Notes under the pieces: generated by a model | What the model was told of the DNA's origin: nothing | What the model saw: the letters and a program-made list of their open reading frames with translations, nothing else | The model's database searches: none | In this document: positions 24,778-32,289 of the stretch, piece by piece | Position numbering within the stretch: position 1 is the stretch's first letter | Layout of the letters: every line of letters begins with the position of its first letter | Program-made: the position numbers and the translations under genes | NCBI GenBank assembly: GCA_964546285.1 | Contig: CAZJJK010000012.1 | Span: 1-43,107, forward strand | DNA: 43,107 nucleotides | DNA from: CAZJJK01 sp964546285 | Lineage (GTDB): Bacteria > Spirochaetota > Spirochaetia > Treponematales > Breznakiellaceae | Direction of reading: 5' to 3'

Positions 24778-25728
24778 CTAACGCTTGCCCGCGTCATAAA
24801 TTTCGCCGGCGGCTTTTGGCCCGACAGCCTTTCCGGAAAATACAATAAGCGCCACGATGGTCAACACATAGGGCAGCAAATAAAAGAATTCCAAAGGTAA
24901 GGCCGCGAGAAAATCGATATCCTTAGCGTAAAATGATAACACCTGAGAAAAACCAAAAAAGAAACCAGCGCCAAGCACACCCCAGGGACTCCATTTCCCA
25001 AAAATCAAAGACGCTAACGCGATAAAACCAGTGCCGTGAATAGACGATACCGTGTATTGAATATCTTGGGACAGGACCATAACTCCACCGGCTAAGCCAG
25101 CCAGAGCGCCTGAAGCGGCAACCCCGTAATAGCGGGTTTTTACGACATTTATACCCATGGAAGCGGCGGCTTGGGGATGTTCGCCACAAGCGCGAAGCCG
25201 TAACCCGGCGGGTGTTTTATAGACCACAAACCAGGTAAGAAGAACCAGGGCTAAGGCTACATAAAAGGTTGGATACACATTATCAAAAAACATCGGACCG
25301 AGTATGGGGATATCTTTCAACACGGGGAAGGAGGTCTTACTTAAACCGACAGAAAACGCCCGAGTCCTCTGTTGACGAAACAAGATTTGGCAAAGGTAAA
25401 CGGTTAGCCCCCCGGCGAGTATATTAAGAGCCGTTCCGGAAACAACTTGATCGGCTTTCAGATTGATGGAAGCGAAGGCGTGAAGCAGGGAAAACACAAG
25501 CCCCGCGGCAAGGCCTAAGCTTAAACCCAGCCAGGGCGCGGCGGGCGTCAGCGGCTCCAGAACGACCGTCAGCGCCGCGGCGGTAAAGCCGCCCACCATC
25601 ATAATCCCCTCCAGCGCGACATTCACGATACCGGAGCGTTCACTGAAAAGACCGCCCAAAGCGGCGATAACAATGGGAGAGGCGAACATCATGGCGATAG
25701 GAAACATTTCAAGCAGCAATTTCATCAC
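24778..25728 (-). CDS. ABC transporter permease, nucleoside type (second permease)
   Basis: This 316-aa integral membrane protein of the BPD_transp_2 (branched-chain/sugar/nucleoside) permease family has about 8-9 hydrophobic segments. Diagnostic stretches are ALGGLFSERSGIVNVALEGI, LKADQVVSGTALNILAGGLT, TPAGLRLRACGEHPQAAASM and GVAASGALAGLAGGVMVLSQ. These are the features of the smaller permease in BMP-dependent purine nucleoside importers (NupQ/YufQ type). It overlaps the first permease by 4 bp. The C-terminal tail GPKAAGEIYDAGKR is cytoplasmic and charged. Specificity is inferred from the linked BMP protein. Confidence 0.92.
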   Translation of the reverse strand: MMKLLLEMFPIAMMFASPIVIAALGGLFSERSGIVNVALEGIMMVGGFTAAALTVVLEPLTPAAPWLGLSLGLAAGLVFSLLHAFASINLKADQVVSGTALNILAGGLTVYLCQILFRQQRTRAFSVGLSKTSFPVLKDIPILGPMFFDNVYPTFYVALALVLLTWFVVYKTPAGLRLRACGEHPQAAASMGINVVKTRYYGVAASGALAGLAGGVMVLSQDIQYTVSSIHGTGFIALASLIFGKWSPWGVLGAGFFFGFSQVLSFYAKDIDFLAALPLEFFYLLPYVLTIVALIVFSGKAVGPKAAGEIYDAGKR

Positions 25729-26798
25729 CTATCCTCCCGACGGCGTTTAAGCGCGACTAGGATAGCCTCTATGCCTAAGCGCATGGCGACAAAAAGGACT
25801 ATGGATGATTGGATAATGCTGGAAATTTCCCGAGGAATTCCCTGAGACTGCATCAGAGGTTGAGCGGCTTTCAGCATACCAAAAAGAAGACCGGAAAATA
25901 AAACGCCAATAGCGGCATTTCCGCCAACCAGGGCGACAGCGATTCCATCCATGCCATAGCCCTCAAAGGCCGTTAACACCCTGCCAAAATTGAAGGTGCC
26001 CAGCGTAATGACCGCCCCGGCCAATCCGGCGAAGGCGCCTGAAATCATCATTGAAAGGACAATATTGCGTTCCACCTTCATACCGGCGTAACGCGCTCCA
26101 TCTTTATTAAAACCGACCGCTCTAAGGCTGTATCCGAAGGTGGTTTTTTCAATAATCAGCCAAAAAAGCGCTATAGCGATAGCGGTAGGCACCAAGCCCC
26201 AGTTTAATCGCGAACCGTTTGTAAGCGCCTCCCAAAAATCGCTTTTAAGACTCGCGCTAACGGGAAAATCCGGAGTCTTAACCCTATCCACTGACCCGAA
26301 AAGCAGGAGAGCCCAATTGCTGAAATGAAGGGCCGTATAGTTCATCATGATAGAGACGACAACCTCATGAACATTGAAACGCGCCTTTAAAAAGCCGGGA
26401 ACGGCCGCCCATATCGCGCCGCCAGCCATGGCGGCGAAAAGGCAGAGAAGCACATGGATAAAGGGCGGCGCCGGCACTAGAAGGGCGACGCATACCGCGG
26501 ACAGTGAACCGATCATCAATTGGCCTTCGGCGCCGATATTAAACAGGCCGGTACGAAAAGCGAAGGCAACGGCTAAGCCTGTAAGTATAATAGGCAGGGA
26601 TTGCAGTAAGAATTCGCCAACATAACGAGGGTTAAAACCCGCCCTGCCCGACAGATCAAGACCGGTCAGAGTGCGAACCATGGCGATAATCATAGCCAGC
26701 GGGGATTTGCCAGTTAGGATTATGACTATCGCCCCCAATAAAAAGCCTAAAAGAACCGCGACCAGCGGTACGGTCATTTTTGAACGCTGCTTCGCCAT
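25725..26798 (-). CDS. ABC transporter permease, nucleoside type (first permease)
   Basis: This 357-aa membrane protein of the same family corresponds to NupP/YufP. Conserved features are LLQSLPIILTGLAVAFAFRT, GLFNIGAEGQLMIGSL, KARFNVHEVVVSIMMNYTAL, YSLRAVGFNKDGARYAGMKV and GAFAGLAGAVITLGT. About ten hydrophobic stretches are visible. ATG 26798 follows the ATPase stop by 1 bp and its own stop overlaps the second permease, so ATPase, permease 1 and permease 2 are one translational unit. The protein forms half of the membrane channel. Confidence 0.92.
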   Translation of the reverse strand: MAKQRSKMTVPLVAVLLGFLLGAIVIILTGKSPLAMIIAMVRTLTGLDLSGRAGFNPRYVGEFLLQSLPIILTGLAVAFAFRTGLFNIGAEGQLMIGSLSAVCVALLVPAPPFIHVLLCLFAAMAGGAIWAAVPGFLKARFNVHEVVVSIMMNYTALHFSNWALLLFGSVDRVKTPDFPVSASLKSDFWEALTNGSRLNWGLVPTAIAIALFWLIIEKTTFGYSLRAVGFNKDGARYAGMKVERNIVLSMMISGAFAGLAGAVITLGTFNFGRVLTAFEGYGMDGIAVALVGGNAAIGVLFSGLLFGMLKAAQPLMQSQGIPREISSIIQSSIVLFVAMRLGIEAILVALKRRREDR

Positions 26799-26799
26799 G

Positions 26800-28320
26800 T
26801 CATACCGCCTTGCGTAGGGAGCCGGCCATCATTAAGCCAAGTTCGTTTTCATCGGTCTTATCCGCGTCAACCTGGCCAACTATTTCTCCATTAAAAATAA
26901 CGGCGATGCGGTCCGACAGGTCCATAATCTCGTCTAATTCCAGCGAAACAAGCAGTATAGCCTTACCCTTATCCCGCTCTTCCACCAGGCGTTTGTGGAT
27001 ATACTCGATAGCACCAACATCTAAGCCCCGAGTCGGCTGAGCCACCACTAAGACCGATGGCGAGCGATCTATCTCGCGGGCGACTATCGCCTTTTGCTGA
27101 TTGCCGCCGGATAGACTTCTGGCCGGAGTCGCCGCTCCCTGCCCCGACCTGACATCGAACTCCTTAATCAATCGCTCGGCGTTCGTTTTGATAGCGCCAT
27201 AGTCCAAGAGGCCCCAGCGGGCATAGGGCGCCTCTCCGTAATCATGGACAACCAAATTCTCATCCAAGCGAAAATCTAAAATAAGACCATGCCGATGGCG
27301 ATCCTCCGGTATATGCCCAAGACCGGCGTCCAAACGTTTTTTAACGGAAAAGCGTGTGATATCCGTTCCATTAAGACGAACGCTCCCTGACTCTATCTTG
27401 ACCAGCCCGCAGAGGGCGTTCACCAATTCAGTCTGCCCATTGCCGTCTATGCCGCAAAGCCCCAGGATTTCGCCGCTTCGTACGACTAGCGATAGGTCTT
27501 TCACCCCAATAACGCCCTTGGCGTTTTTTACCCTGAGTTTATTGATCTCCAGAAGAACCGGACCCGGAGTAGCGTTATCCTTATCAACCGCGAAATTAAC
27601 CGACCGGCCGACCATCATTTCCGCCATTCGCGACTCGTCAGCGTCCGCTGTTTCCACCGTACCAATCAAACGACCGCGCCTTAAGACGGTACAGCGATCG
27701 GATACCGCCTTAATTTCTTTTAATTTATGGGTAATAAGCAATATGGTCTTTCCTTCCTTAACCAGCCGACGCATGATGTCAATAAGCTCGTGTATCTCCT
27801 GCGGCGTAAGAACGGCGGTCGGTTCGTCAAAGATCAGGATCTCGGCGTCGCGGTAGAGCATCTTCAGGATCTCAACCCTCTGCTGCATGCCAACCGAAAT
27901 TTCCTCTATTTTTGCCCGAGGATCCACGCCAAGACCATACTTTTTCGATAGTTCGGCGACCCGCCGCTCCGCCGCGACGACATCCACCATCGGCCCGCGC
28001 CGAGGTTCCATACCCAATACTATATTTTCAGCTACGGTAAAGTTATGCACCAATTTGAAATGCTGATGAACCATTCCGATGCCCAAGCGGTTAGCGGCGT
28101 TTGGATCGGTAATTTTTACTTCTTTTCCACGGACCTTAATGCTTCCGGAATCGGGCTGATATAAACCGAAAAGCACGCTCATCAAAGTGGATTTCCCGGC
28201 GCCATTCTCGCCTAGAAGCGCGTGTATCGCCCCTTTTTCTACTTGAAGCGTTATATCGTCATTAGCTTTAATACCGGGAAAGCTTTTTACGATATGAAGC
28301 ATTTCAATGATATATGGCAA
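26800..28320 (-). CDS. ABC transporter ATPase with two nucleotide-binding domains (nucleoside/sugar type)
   Basis: 506 aa. The start is TTG 28320, fixed by GGAGG (CCTCC on plus, 28327-28331) with a 6-nt spacer. NBD1 has Walker A LLGENGAGKST, signature ISVGMQQRVEILK and Walker B ILIFDEPT. NBD2 has the degenerate Walker A GIDGNGQTELVN, signature LSGGNQQKAIVAREI and the altered Walker B VLVVAQPTRGLD. This asymmetry is usual in RbsA/MglA/NupO proteins. The BMP-permease context favours nucleosides (NupO-like). A terminator-like hairpin lies between this gene and the BMP gene upstream. Confidence 0.93.
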   Translation of the reverse strand: MPYIIEMLHIVKSFPGIKANDDITLQVEKGAIHALLGENGAGKSTLMSVLFGLYQPDSGSIKVRGKEVKITDPNAANRLGIGMVHQHFKLVHNFTVAENIVLGMEPRRGPMVDVVAAERRVAELSKKYGLGVDPRAKIEEISVGMQQRVEILKMLYRDAEILIFDEPTAVLTPQEIHELIDIMRRLVKEGKTILLITHKLKEIKAVSDRCTVLRRGRLIGTVETADADESRMAEMMVGRSVNFAVDKDNATPGPVLLEINKLRVKNAKGVIGVKDLSLVVRSGEILGLCGIDGNGQTELVNALCGLVKIESGSVRLNGTDITRFSVKKRLDAGLGHIPEDRHRHGLILDFRLDENLVVHDYGEAPYARWGLLDYGAIKTNAERLIKEFDVRSGQGAATPARSLSGGNQQKAIVAREIDRSPSVLVVAQPTRGLDVGAIEYIHKRLVEERDKGKAILLVSLELDEIMDLSDRIAVIFNGEIVGQVDADKTDENELGLMMAGSLRKAV

Positions 28321-28386
28321 GGCGAACCTCCGCTTTATCCTTATCCGACCAGTATAACACGAGCCGAGTCAGCGGCGCCAATAAAA

Positions 28387-28415
28387 AAACCGCTCAGCTT
28401 TTAGCCGAGCGGTTT
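28387..28415 (-). terminator. Bidirectional hairpin terminator between BMP and ATPase genes
   Basis: AAACCGCTC (28387-28395) pairs with GAGCGGTTT (28407-28415). The runs TTTTT on the right and AAAAAA on the left make it work on either strand. Because it lies inside the likely BMP-to-ABC transcript, partial read-through would give more binding protein than transporter. Confidence 0.85.
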
Positions 28416-28470
28416 TTGAACCGAACGCGAGGGACTTTTATCACCAACGCCAAAAAAGCTCACGATTGAA

Positions 28471-28619
28471 CTTCTCGCGAGCATCGCCCGCTTTCGCGAA
28501 AAGCCCTTACGGTTTTATCGTGAATAAATATATTTACATACAATACAAATAATAACGATAAAACCGTACCTGCCGTCTTTACTGGATTTCAAAAGTCCAC
28601 AACTCTTGGAATCGCCTTA
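28471..28619 (-). repeat. Modular three-hairpin intergenic repeat, copy R3
   Basis: Minus-strand order is A-B-C. Module A lies at 28617-28583 (GGCGATTCCAAGAG, then ACTTTTGAAATCC). Module B is a perfect 13-bp stem, ACGGTTTTATCGT (28509-28521) with its complement (28555-28567), around ATTATTTGTATTGTATGTA read on minus. Module C (28471-28507) contains CTTCTCGCGA and CTTTCGCGAA. It follows the BMP gene stop by only 6 bp. Confidence 0.75.
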
Positions 28620-28624
28620 CTTGG

Positions 28625-29467
28625 CTATTTTGACGGGAACTCCGATACGGTAAGGGTCCCGTTGGCTATCTTGGCTTCATAATCCTTAACCTTCGCCACA
28701 ATGTCAGCGCTGAGGTTGGGATTATTCTGTGGAATACCGACCCCCTGATTGGCGATGGAGAAGGTCATGACCTTACCGCCGGGGAAATTGCCTTCCTTGG
28801 TTAGCTTACAGACCTCATACGCGGCTACATCTACCCGCTTCATCATGGAGGTAAGAACCGCGGATTTGTCGCCATATAAACCATCAGCGTATTGATCCTT
28901 ATCTACGCCGATACCCCAGCGGATATCGCCCTTAGACGAGCGCTCTCTCGCTTCCTTAATCATACCGTTGCCGGTACCGCCAGCCGCGTGGAAAATAATA
29001 TAAGCGCCGGCGTTAAATTGTTTCTGAGCGATGGTTTGCCCCTTATCCGGCGCCGCGAAGTCCCCAGCGTAATCCACCAGGATGGTAGCTTCGGGATATA
29101 CCGCCTTTACGCCCTGCTCAAAGCCAGCTTGGAATTTCTCGATAAGCGGGAACTGCATACCGCCCAAGAAACCAAGGATACTCTTTCCATCGGCCTTAGC
29201 CTTCAAACCGGCGGCGACGCCGACTAGGTAGGAGCCCTCATGCTCGGCGAAAACGGCGCACACCAGGTTTGGTTTAGATACGCTGCTGTCATCGATAATC
29301 ATAAGTTTCTGCTCAGGATATTTCGTGGCGACTTCTTCCATGGATTTCGCGAACAAAAAGCCTGGGGCGATAATCAAGTCCAACTTCTCATCGGCAAAGG
29401 TGGATAGGTTGGGAATATAATCAGCCTCAGCCGATGACTGAAGGTACTTATAATCGACATCCTTCTT
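28625..29467 (-). CDS. tmpC: BMP-family nucleoside-binding lipoprotein (TmpC/PnrA-like), N-terminus lost in gap
   Basis: 280 residues are visible from KKDVDYKYLQSSAEADYIPN to SEFPSK. The segments NLSTFADEKLDLIIAPGFLF, EHEGSYLVGVAAGLKAKADG, HAAGGTGNGMIKEARERS, WGIGVDKDQYADGLYGDKSA and VLTSMMKRVDVAAYEVCK align well with my memory of T. pallidum TmpC/PnrA, a purine-nucleoside receptor. The lipoprotein signal and the first ligand motif (TDxGGIDDKSFNQ) must lie in the N run at 29468-29567. Beyond the gap a frame from TTG 29629 (LKSALKLIDGGIGPAYSKVL) is nominally continuous. It does not look like a lipoprotein signal peptide, so it may belong to another gene or a wrong join. The gene feeds the ABC importer downstream. 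Confidence 0.9.
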   Translation of the reverse strand, partial: KKDVDYKYLQSSAEADYIPNLSTFADEKLDLIIAPGFLFAKSMEEVATKYPEQKLMIIDDSSVSKPNLVCAVFAEHEGSYLVGVAAGLKAKADGKSILGFLGGMQFPLIEKFQAGFEQGVKAVYPEATILVDYAGDFAAPDKGQTIAQKQFNAGAYIIFHAAGGTGNGMIKEARERSSKGDIRWGIGVDKDQYADGLYGDKSAVLTSMMKRVDVAAYEVCKLTKEGNFPGGKVMTFSIANQGVGIPQNNPNLSADIVAKVKDYEAKIANGTLTVSEFPSK

Positions 29468-29567
29468 NNNNNNNNNNNNNNNNNNNNNNNNNNNNNNNNN
29501 NNNNNNNNNNNNNNNNNNNNNNNNNNNNNNNNNNNNNNNNNNNNNNNNNNNNNNNNNNNNNNNNNNN
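29468..29567. other. Assembly gap (100 N) inside the BMP gene
   Basis: Exactly 100 N. It removes the start of the BMP protein and lies within the ~1.1 kb flanked by repeat copies R3 and R4. True length is unknown. Confidence 0.95.
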
Positions 29568-29696
29568 CCCAGAACTTTACTATAAGCCGGGCCGATTCCG
29601 CCGTCAATGAGTTTAAGCGCGGACTTCAAGCGGAAAGCACTTACTTTCGCGAGAACCCATCATAGCGATACGCTTGATCGATATATATGCTCACAA

Positions 29697-29795
29697 GAGG
29701 CGCTTTCAAAAGTCTTCAACTTTTGAAAGCCGACAATAATAGCAAACGCGGTTTTATCGCTATTATTTGTATTGTATGTAGATAATAATCCTCTC
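29697..29795 (+). repeat. Modular intergenic repeat, copy R4 (modules A and B)
   Basis: Module A is a perfect 10-bp hairpin, CTTTCAAAAG (29703-29712) with CTTTTGAAAG (29720-29729). Module B (29747-29790) reads CGGTTTTATCGCTATTATTT then GTATTGTATGTAGATAATAA. Module C is not on the expected side; a similar CTTTCGCGAGAA lies to the left at 29643-29654. It is inverted relative to R3, the two bracketing the BMP gene. Confidence 0.7.
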
Positions 29796-29920
29796 AATAC
29801 TATAAATTAGAAAAAACGCCCGCCCCTCTTGCCTAAGCATAGAAGAACACAGGCAATAAAAATAGAAAAGGAGGAACGAAACCTGTGTTATATCGTTCTT
29901 CAAACTGGTCGGCGTTAGGC

Positions 29921-29943
29921 GGAATAAGAGACTATCTTATTCC
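29921..29943. other. Hairpin spanning the deoC stop codon
   Basis: GGAATAAGA (29921-29929) pairs perfectly with TCTTATTCC (29935-29943), including the deoC TAA. There is no T run on either side, so it is more likely an mRNA 3'-end protecting or processing stem than a terminator. Confidence 0.45.
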
Positions 29944-30608
29944 GGCAATTCAGCGATTATCGCCACTCCGGAAGAAGATCCAACCCGGTCAGCGCCGGCT
30001 TCCAACATGGCAAGAGCGTCATGATGAGAACGAACGCCGCCAGCCGCCTTGATCTTGCATTTGTCGCCCACCACTTTCCGCATAAGTATGATATCTTCCT
30101 TAACGGCGCCGCCAGTCCCAAAGCCAGTGGAAGTCTTCACAAAAGCGGCGCCGGCGCGAACAGCGGCTTCGCAGGCTAGGCGCTTTTCATCATCCGATAA
30201 AAAACATGTTTCTATAATAACCTTAACGATGGCTTTACCCGCCGCCTTCACGACAACGCGAATATCCTCTTCAACGGTTTTCAAATCGCCGGCTTTAAGA
30301 GCGCCTAGATCAATAACCATATCGATCTCTCGAGCGCCTTGAGCGATAGCCAGCTTGGTTTCAGCGGCCTTACTTTCGCTGGGGATGGCGCCGAGCGGAA
30401 AACCGACGACGGTGCAGACAAGCACGGCGCTACCGGAAAGCTCTTTGGCGGCAAGCGTTACCCAGCGCGGGTTTACGCAAACGGAAGCGAAATGGTTAGC
30501 GCGAGCTTCAGCGCAAAGCTCCTTTATTTGAGAGGCCGTAGCGGTGGCTTTAAGCAGGGTATGATCTATAGTCTTCGCGAGTTCGGCCTTAGTCCATTCT
30601 TTTGGCAT
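29937..30608 (-). CDS. deoC: Deoxyribose-phosphate aldolase
   Basis: The open frame extends to 30638, but AAGGAG 8 nt before ATG 30608 gives MPKEWTKAELAKTIDHTLLK and 223 aa, the normal length. The Schiff-base Lys is K158 in FVKTSTGF; the second active-site Lys is in IKAAGGVRS; the acidic residue lies in REIDMVIDLG; GSSSGVAII is the phosphate loop. It splits 2-deoxyribose-5-phosphate into acetaldehyde and glyceraldehyde-3-phosphate, completing deoxynucleoside breakdown. It lies downstream of a nucleoside importer (also minus strand) and 10 bp after the histidine-kinase stop, so it is probably cotranscribed with the kinase. Confidence 0.96.
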   Translation of the reverse strand: MPKEWTKAELAKTIDHTLLKATATASQIKELCAEARANHFASVCVNPRWVTLAAKELSGSAVLVCTVVGFPLGAIPSESKAAETKLAIAQGAREIDMVIDLGALKAGDLKTVEEDIRVVVKAAGKAIVKVIIETCFLSDDEKRLACEAAVRAGAAFVKTSTGFGTGGAVKEDIILMRKVVGDKCKIKAAGGVRSHHDALAMLEAGADRVGSSSGVAIIAELPE

Positions 30609-30618
30609 ATCACGCTCC

Positions 30619-31857
30619 TTACACCGGAAAGTGTACATGAAAGCGCGTCGCTCCGCCAGACTCCACCCGTAAAGCTCCCCCCAATTGGCTGCTTAGGCTT
30701 AGGACCAAAAGCATCCCAAGCGTATTGGATTGTTCCGGGTTAAAATCTTTGGGCAAGCTATCCCCATTGTCGGATACGGTAAGAGATATCGAAGTGCCAT
30801 CGTTTTGAAGCGATATTGATATACTTGGCGCTTGATCATCGCGCCCGCCGTATTTTACGGCATTGGTGATTAGCTCGTTCACGATTAAACCAAGCGGAAT
30901 CGCTTTATCGGTACTTAGCGGAACCGAATCCAACATATAGCGAATATCGAGCTGGCCATTGGCATGATGAGATACATGGATAATGTTATCAGCGATCAAA
31001 CGAATATATTGAGCCGCGTCGATATGGTTCTCATTGACGGATTCATGAAGAAGATTATGGATAATTGCCATGGAATGAACCCGATCAGCCGCGACGCCGA
31101 GGCTGTTTCTGACAGCGGCGATATCGCTTCTATCACTTTGTAGACGGAGAAGGCTCACTAACATCTGAAGGTTGTTTTTTATGCGATGGTGTATTTCCTT
31201 AAACATTAGTTGCTTATTGACTAACGAAGCTTCAAACTGCCGCTCGCGGTGAACGGAAGCCAAAGCGGCCGAAGCTAGGCGCGAAGCGGATAGGAAAACG
31301 CCGTTTTCAGGCAGGGGGTCCTCTTCGCTTAACACAAAAACGACAGCCCCGCGAAGCTCAGCTCCATCGTAAAGCCCAATAGCGATATACGAGGACAGTC
31401 CCGCTGAGCGTAAGGCCGCGATAAAGCTTGACTGGGCTCCGCTAGTTTTGGCGGCTAAGTCTGACAGCGATAGGACACAAGGCGGTCTTGCCTCAAGCCC
31501 TGACAGGGCGCTTGGATCGAGACTGAAGGGCGTCGAGTTAAGCGGCCACCAGTTACAAAGCGATGGAATAAATTCAGGCCGCGCATCCATGGCTTTCAGC
31601 CTCATCGCGGCCCCATTCTCGCCTTGTCCAAACAGCGCGATAATGGAAGAGGGAACAAGAATCCTCAATTCCCTCACAAGCTGACAGGCGACATCCCTTC
31701 CGCTCAATATAGACTCTATCATAGTATGGGACGCCTCCCCGACGCGTTGTTTTTCAGTTTCCACTGTATCCAAAACCGTCAGACTGGACAGAGAGGATCT
31801 GGTACGAAAACTAATCATGGAGAGCTTCTCTGAAGTCACATTAGTATTATAATACAT
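30619..31857 (-). CDS. Sensor histidine kinase, HisKA_2 type with GAF-like N-terminus
   Basis: 412 aa. A GAF-like sensory region spans residues ~40-205 (ACQLVRELRILVPSSIIALF, SYIAIGLYDGAELRGAVVFV). A short coiled linker follows, then the HisKA_2 box with His223 in FKEIHHRIKNNLQMLVSLLR, and a HATPase_c domain with N box GLIVNELITNAVKYGG and G box VSDNGDSLPKDF. No membrane segment is present, so it is a cytosolic sensor. No receiver or output regulator is adjacent; such kinases often act through unlinked ANTAR or receiver proteins. GGAGA stands very close to ATG 31857, so a start at ATG 31818 (MISFRTRSS) is possible. Confidence 0.9.
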   Translation of the reverse strand: MYYNTNVTSEKLSMISFRTRSSLSSLTVLDTVETEKQRVGEASHTMIESILSGRDVACQLVRELRILVPSSIIALFGQGENGAAMRLKAMDARPEFIPSLCNWWPLNSTPFSLDPSALSGLEARPPCVLSLSDLAAKTSGAQSSFIAALRSAGLSSYIAIGLYDGAELRGAVVFVLSEEDPLPENGVFLSASRLASAALASVHRERQFEASLVNKQLMFKEIHHRIKNNLQMLVSLLRLQSDRSDIAAVRNSLGVAADRVHSMAIIHNLLHESVNENHIDAAQYIRLIADNIIHVSHHANGQLDIRYMLDSVPLSTDKAIPLGLIVNELITNAVKYGGRDDQAPSISISLQNDGTSISLTVSDNGDSLPKDFNPEQSNTLGMLLVLSLSSQLGGALRVESGGATRFHVHFPV

Positions 31858-31907
31858 ATCTCCATTTTTATCAATATATAAAATATATACTATTATATCC
31901 CAGTGTA

Positions 31908-32154
31908 CCTTAGTGTCCCGAAGCTTTGTATTCCTTTATTTCTCATCCCTGCCCGATCAGACGACAGCGTATTTAGGTAGCCCACCGTACCTATAAAAAG
32001 CCCTGGCGAGGCGTCTGAGACTTGGCACAGGACGGGAAGAAATAAAATCGTGATTTGGACATCGGCTTATCCGCTTTAAGCCGCCAGGGGCACAGGAGAA
32101 CTCTCTGCCATCCTTTCCATTTTTTGGGAAAGCATAAGCTTCGAGACACCAGGC
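31908..32154. mobile_element. MITE-like element B with AAGCTT-centred terminal inverted repeats
   Basis: The left end CCTTAGTGTCCCGAAGCTTT (31908-31927, continuing GTATTCC) is inverted at the right end (32127-32154: GGAAAGCATAAGCTTCGAGA then CACCAGGC). About 247 bp. Both ends match element A (15569-15688), and the right-hand inner flank CATCC...TTTTTTGGGAAA is shared too, so A may be a shorter deletion form. A 75-codon minus frame inside resembles no protein I know. It lies between divergent kinase and activase genes. Confidence 0.68.
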
Positions 32155-32160
32155 TAGACA

Positions 32161-32200
32161 AGCGCCAATTTATTACTATTATTTTTTTGCGATTAGCGCT
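32161..32200. other. Inverted repeat upstream of the activase gene
   Basis: AGCGCCAAT (32161-32169) is nearly inverted in ATTAGCGCT (32192-32200), around an AT-rich centre, about 90 bp before the activase start. It could be an operator or a leader hairpin; no regulator is known. Confidence 0.35.
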
Positions 32201-32289
32201 CCCCGCGAAATAAAACATGTTTTGCTAAAGCCACGGTTCTTTACCATTTAGCGGGCGATGGTCTTGACGAACGCATAATTGATATTACG

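Noticed and set aside
30339..30743. 134-codon plus-strand frame across the deoC-kinase boundary
   Set aside because: It is wholly antisense to two well-supported genes and has no homology-like features.
31991..32218. 75-codon minus-strand frame across MITE-like element B
   Set aside because: No ribosome-binding site, no recognisable motif, and it crosses the right terminal repeat.
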